DNA of 64,000 nt from Romboutsia_E sp900604535. GTDB lineage: Bacteria > Bacillota > Clostridia > Peptostreptococcales > Peptostreptococcaceae. The DNA is taken from contig NZ_UWOT01000002.1 of the NCBI RefSeq assembly GCF_900604535.1, forward strand, positions 1 to 64,000, given 5' to 3'. Shown here in pieces: positions 61,105 to 64,000 of the stretch (position 1 is the stretch's first letter; each line of letters starts with the position of its first letter). Under the pieces are notes generated by a model, which was not told the DNA's origin, did not search any database, and saw only the letters and a program-made list of their open reading frames with translations. The position numbers were made by a program, and so were the translations under genes.

Positions 61105-61360
61105 ACTATGATGAGAAGAGTAGATATAAAATTTAGTTTTCAGAGAGTTGGGATAAGGTGTGAGCCCAATACGAAATTTATATTGAAGAACATCTCGGAG
61201 TCTCTACCCGAAAGCGATAGCAAGTAGGCCTAGACGGATGATCCCGTTACGATCATAAGCATAGCTTAACTAAGAGGTCATATTTTGACAATTAGGGTGG
61301 TACCGCGAGAGTATAGTCTTTCGTCCCTTTATATGGGATGAAAGGCTTTTTTTATTTTTA
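61105..61360 (+). promoter_or_regulatory. T-box riboswitch, asparagine specific
   Basis: Stem I starts with GACTATGATGAGAAGAGTAG. The specifier loop contains AAC (61189-61191) followed by A, an Asn codon. The T-box AGGGTGGTACCGCG is at 61294-61307 and pairs with uncharged tRNA. A terminator (61314-61353) follows, so low charged tRNA-Asn switches on the downstream asnS. Confidence 0.95.
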
Positions 61361-61390
61361 ATAATAACTAAAATAGGGAGGAAATACAAA

Positions 61391-62791
61391 ATGCAAAAAC
61401 AATTTGTGACTGTAAAAGAACTATACAGAAACCAAAATGAGTATATTGGTAAAACTGTAAAGGTAGCAGGTTGGATAAGAACATCTAGAGGATCAAAAAA
61501 CTTTGGATTTATAGAATTAAATGACGGAAGTTTCTTTAAGAACATGCAAATAATTTTATCTGATGATAAATTAGAAAACTTTAAAGAAATAACTAAGTTA
61601 CCAATAAGCTCATCAATAATAGTTGAAGGAGAAGTTGTGTCAACTGAAGGAGCTAAGCAACCAATAGAAATACATGCAGCAAATGTTATAGTAGAAGGTG
61701 AATCAGACAGCTCATATCCATTACAAAAGAAGAGACATACGCTTGAGTACTTAAGAACAATAGCGCACTTAAGACCAAGAAGTAACACATTCTCTGCTGT
61801 ATTTAGAGTAAGAAGTTTAACAGCATATGCTATACACAAATTCTTCCAAGAAAGAAACTTTGTATACTCTCACTCTCCAATAATAACAGGAAGTGACTGT
61901 GAGGGTGCAGGGGAAATGTTTAGATTAACAACTATGGATTTAAACAATGTTCCTAAAACAGAAGATGGAAATGTGGATTACTCTAAAGACTTCTTTGGAA
62001 AAGAAGCTAACTTAACAGTTAGTGGTCAATTAAATGCCGAAATAATGGCTCTTGCATTTAGAAATGTTTACACATTTGGACCAACATTTAGAGCGGAAAA
62101 CTCATTTACTGCAAGACATGCATCTGAATTCTGGATGATAGAACCAGAAATAGCATTTGGTGATTTAGAAGATGATATGGAACTTGCTGAAGATATGATA
62201 AAATACATAATAAGCTATGTTATGGAGAATGCTCCAGAAGAAATGGAATTCTTCAATAGCTTTATAGATAAAGGCTTATTTGAAAGATTAAATAATGTAC
62301 TTAACTCTCCATTCAAGAGAATTACATATACTGAAGCTGTAGAAATATTAACTAAATCAGGAGTAGAATTTGAATATCCAGTTACTTGGGGAGATGACTT
62401 ACAAACTGAACATGAAAGATATATAACAGAGCAAGTATTTAATGCACCTGTATTTGTAACTGATTATCCAAAAGATATAAAAGCATTCTATATGAGAATG
62501 AATGAAGATGGAAAAACTGTTAGAGCGATGGACTTATTAGTTCCAGGTGTTGGAGAAATAGTTGGTGGTTCTCAAAGAGAAGAAAGAGAAGACGTATTAT
62601 TAGAAAGAATTAAAGAACTAGGATTAAAAGAGGAAGATTATTGGTGGTACTTAGAGCTTAGAAAGTATGGAACAGCTACTCATTCTGGATTTGGTTTAGG
62701 ATTTGAGAGAATGATAATGTACTTAACTGGTATGTCAAATATAAGAGATGTAATACCATTCCCACGTACTCCAAGAAATGCTGAGTTCTAA
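61391..62791 (+). CDS. asnS: Asparaginyl-tRNA synthetase
   Basis: 466 residues. N-terminal OB-fold anticodon domain (KVAGWIRTSRGSKNFGFIELNDGS), class II motif 2 (FRAENSFTARHASEFWMIEPE) and motif 3 (GFGLGFERMIMYLTG). The lack of extra AspRS insertions and the Asn T-box support Asn specificity. AGGGAGGA precedes the ATG. Regulated by the upstream T-box. Essential for protein synthesis unless asparaginyl-tRNA is made by transamidation. Confidence 0.96.
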   Translation: MQKQFVTVKELYRNQNEYIGKTVKVAGWIRTSRGSKNFGFIELNDGSFFKNMQIILSDDKLENFKEITKLPISSSIIVEGEVVSTEGAKQPIEIHAANVIVEGESDSSYPLQKKRHTLEYLRTIAHLRPRSNTFSAVFRVRSLTAYAIHKFFQERNFVYSHSPIITGSDCEGAGEMFRLTTMDLNNVPKTEDGNVDYSKDFFGKEANLTVSGQLNAEIMALAFRNVYTFGPTFRAENSFTARHASEFWMIEPEIAFGDLEDDMELAEDMIKYIISYVMENAPEEMEFFNSFIDKGLFERLNNVLNSPFKRITYTEAVEILTKSGVEFEYPVTWGDDLQTEHERYITEQVFNAPVFVTDYPKDIKAFYMRMNEDGKTVRAMDLLVPGVGEIVGGSQREEREDVLLERIKELGLKEEDYWWYLELRKYGTATHSGFGLGFERMIMYLTGMSNIRDVIPFPRTPRNAEF

Positions 62792-62827
62792 ATTTATATA
62801 AAAATTTATTAAAAATTATTTTAAATT

Positions 62828-62879
62828 AAAAAATCACTGAAATGTAAGTTTGACTTAATTTATATTTCAGTGATTTTTA
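62828..62879 (+). terminator. Terminator of asnS
   Basis: AAAATCACTGAAAT / ATTTCAGTGATTTT stem with inner extension and a T run. Confidence 0.82.
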
Positions 62880-62988
62880 TTATTTAATTGAATATAACGA
62901 TTTATATTTTACGATAAGAGAAGGTTAGATTTAATAGATTAAAATTGGGTATATAATAGATATAAATTTTGAATGAATGAGGTGGATT

Positions 62989-63291
62989 ATGAATTACACT
63001 AATATAAATAAATATGAATTGAAGAATCTATTAGAAAGTGAGAAAGAATGTTTACTTTTAGATGTTAGAACTAAAGAAGAATTTAGTGAGTATAAAATAG
63101 AGGGAGCAGTAAACATACCATTACAAGAGTTATTTTTTAATATGGATGATATTGAAAAATATAGAGATAAAAAGATAATAGTGTATTGTAGAAGTGGTCA
63201 TAGAAGTATTACAGCATGTAATTTGCTTTCAATGGAAGGTTATGATGATCTATATAATTTAGAAATGGGAATAATAGACTATGTGATATAG
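62989..63291 (+). CDS. Rhodanese-domain protein
   Basis: 100 residues from ATG 62989 (GAGGTGG upstream; the ATG at 62977 overlaps it). A single rhodanese fold with LLDVRTKEEFSEYKIEGAVNIPL and the active-site loop C67-R-S-G-H-R. It would transfer or carry sulfane sulfur. No partner genes are adjacent. Confidence 0.9.
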   Translation: MNYTNINKYELKNLLESEKECLLLDVRTKEEFSEYKIEGAVNIPLQELFFNMDDIEKYRDKKIIVYCRSGHRSITACNLLSMEGYDDLYNLEMGIIDYVI

Positions 63292-63305
63292 AAAAATATA
63301 TATAA

Positions 63306-63352
63306 ATACTTAATTAAAGCTTTCAGTTAAGCTATAGTTAAGTATTTTTTTG
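63306..63352 (+). terminator. Terminator of the rhodanese gene
   Basis: AATACTTAA / TTAAGTATT outer stem with an inner AGCTTTCAGTTAAGCT stem, followed by seven T. Confidence 0.7.
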
Positions 63353-63391
63353 TATAATAAATTTAATAATTTTAGCAGTTGGAGGATCGGT

Positions 63392-64000
63392 ATGTATAAT
63401 AACTATTCTAAGATTAACGGTGTTATGACTAGAAAAACAAAAAATAATGATATTAAAAGGAGAAAATTAAAGATAGAAAATTGTCCTAAATGTGACAGGC
63501 ATATTTATGATATTGACATTTATTGTAAATATTGTGGGTTTAATTTAGAAGAAACATCAATTTATACTAAAGATGTTACTGTAAGTTGGAATTATAAAGA
63601 CATTATTAACTATTTTAATATGCCTAAAACCTTAATTACAGCTACATTTGCAACATTTATATTATTTATAATATCAATATTAGGAAAAAATATAATTAGT
63701 GATTATATTTCTAATATAGACGATTTAGTAAACCCAATACATATATTATTAGGTTTAAACTTAGGTTCTTTAACTTATTATAAATCAACTATGATGGGGT
63801 GGAGTGGAAATGAACTAAAACTTGGTCTAGTTGTTTTTGCTATATTACCTATAATATCAATAGCTATATCTAATTTGATTTTTAATAAAAAAAATATTAA
63901 GAACATTAAAGATGTATTTAGGAATTCTTTAGGTGTTGGTATTTCTTATGGGATTATATTATTTATTTTAGCTTTAATCAGTAGAATAAAGATTAACTAT
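63392..64000 (+). CDS. Zinc-ribbon membrane protein (3'-truncated by the window)
   Basis: 203 codons to the window edge without a stop. After a basic start it has a zinc ribbon (CPKCDRHIYDIDIYCKYCGF, about residues 33-52) and at least three membrane helices (from about 85). TTGGAGG lies 9 bp before ATG 63392. Proteins of this type (zinc ribbon plus polytopic membrane region) are common and poorly characterised in clostridia. The C-terminus is missing, so the family is not assigned. Confidence 0.7.
   Translation, partial: MYNNYSKINGVMTRKTKNNDIKRRKLKIENCPKCDRHIYDIDIYCKYCGFNLEETSIYTKDVTVSWNYKDIINYFNMPKTLITATFATFILFIISILGKNIISDYISNIDDLVNPIHILLGLNLGSLTYYKSTMMGWSGNELKLGLVVFAILPIISIAISNLIFNKKNIKNIKDVFRNSLGVGISYGIILFILALISRIKINY

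Noticed and set aside
61270..61839. Minus-strand frame of 189 codons
   Set aside because: It runs antisense through the T-box and the start of asnS, both of which are secure.

Overview
The window is a 64 kb chromosomal segment from a low-GC, spore-forming anaerobic Firmicute. I place it in the Peptostreptococcaceae (the Clostridioides / Paeniclostridium / Paraclostridium / Romboutsia group). The reasons are strong A+T bias with ATA and AGA codons, a fused CspBA followed by a CspC whose catalytic His and Ser are Thr and Gly as in C. difficile, a glutamate 2,3-aminomutase with K332 and N369 as in the C. difficile enzyme, a Na+-pumping decarboxylase and amino-acid-centred metabolism. I cannot name the species. 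I see no tRNA, rRNA, CRISPR array, insertion sequence or prophage; the window looks like core chromosome.

Layout. 1-4922: a K+ channel fragment, then a Fur-boxed operon (YbaN-like protein, two exporter-fold ABC half-transporters, a small Cys-rich protein). 4985-12046: a HAD phosphatase, an M3 oligoendopeptidase with a damaged 5' end, a thioredoxin reductase/thioredoxin pair, xpt behind a guanine riboswitch, a transaldolase-like aldolase and a dicarboxylate/glutamate symporter. 12389-16135: a secreted protein and an OmpR-type two-component system whose kinase is interrupted by a stop codon and a frameshift; direct repeats suggest the regulator controls itself and the secreted protein. 16184-23950: an AraC regulator divergent from a Fur-boxed haem-acquisition locus (four-NEAT wall protein, membrane NEAT protein, class D-like sortase, haem ABC importer), followed by a separately Fur-boxed DUF4405 membrane protein with the histidine spacing of a di-haem cytochrome b. 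24030-28119: a TetR regulator divergent from a four-gene Na+-translocating decarboxylase operon whose promoter is overlapped by palindromes.

28197-36202: an Na+/alanine-glycine symporter behind a tandem glycine riboswitch, proBA, an ECF S component, topB and a DUF2238 protein. 36213-45522: a GltD-like oxidoreductase, an orphan protein with two NUMOD1-like motifs, a membrane-anchored PrsA foldase, a cupin, a sirohaem reductase, an Ig/FnIII surface protein broken by a frameshift, and glutamate 2,3-aminomutase. 45673-50551: an OFA-type MFS transporter, a large XRE-type regulator and a YtcJ-like amidohydrolase, probably one regulon because a related palindrome lies in front of both transcription units. 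50646-57670: an AI-2E-family permease, then germination and spore genes cspBA, cspC, a DUF3787 spore protein and a LysM protein. 57748-64000: a large beta-propeller sensor kinase, asnS behind an asparagine T-box, a rhodanese and a truncated zinc-ribbon membrane protein.

Functional themes. (1) Iron and haem: three candidate Fur boxes tie the ABC pair, the NEAT/sortase/ABC locus and the DUF4405 protein together, and the NEAT domains carry conserved methionines where Tyr ligands are usual. (2) Amino-acid catabolism and osmolytes: glycine-controlled symporter, proBA, eam, peptidase, Na+ pump. (3) Spore germination: CspB protease with CspA and CspC pseudoproteases. Three loci carry frameshifts or stops in A/T runs or A/T-only stretches; these are either real decay or residual assembly indels, and raw reads would be needed to tell which.
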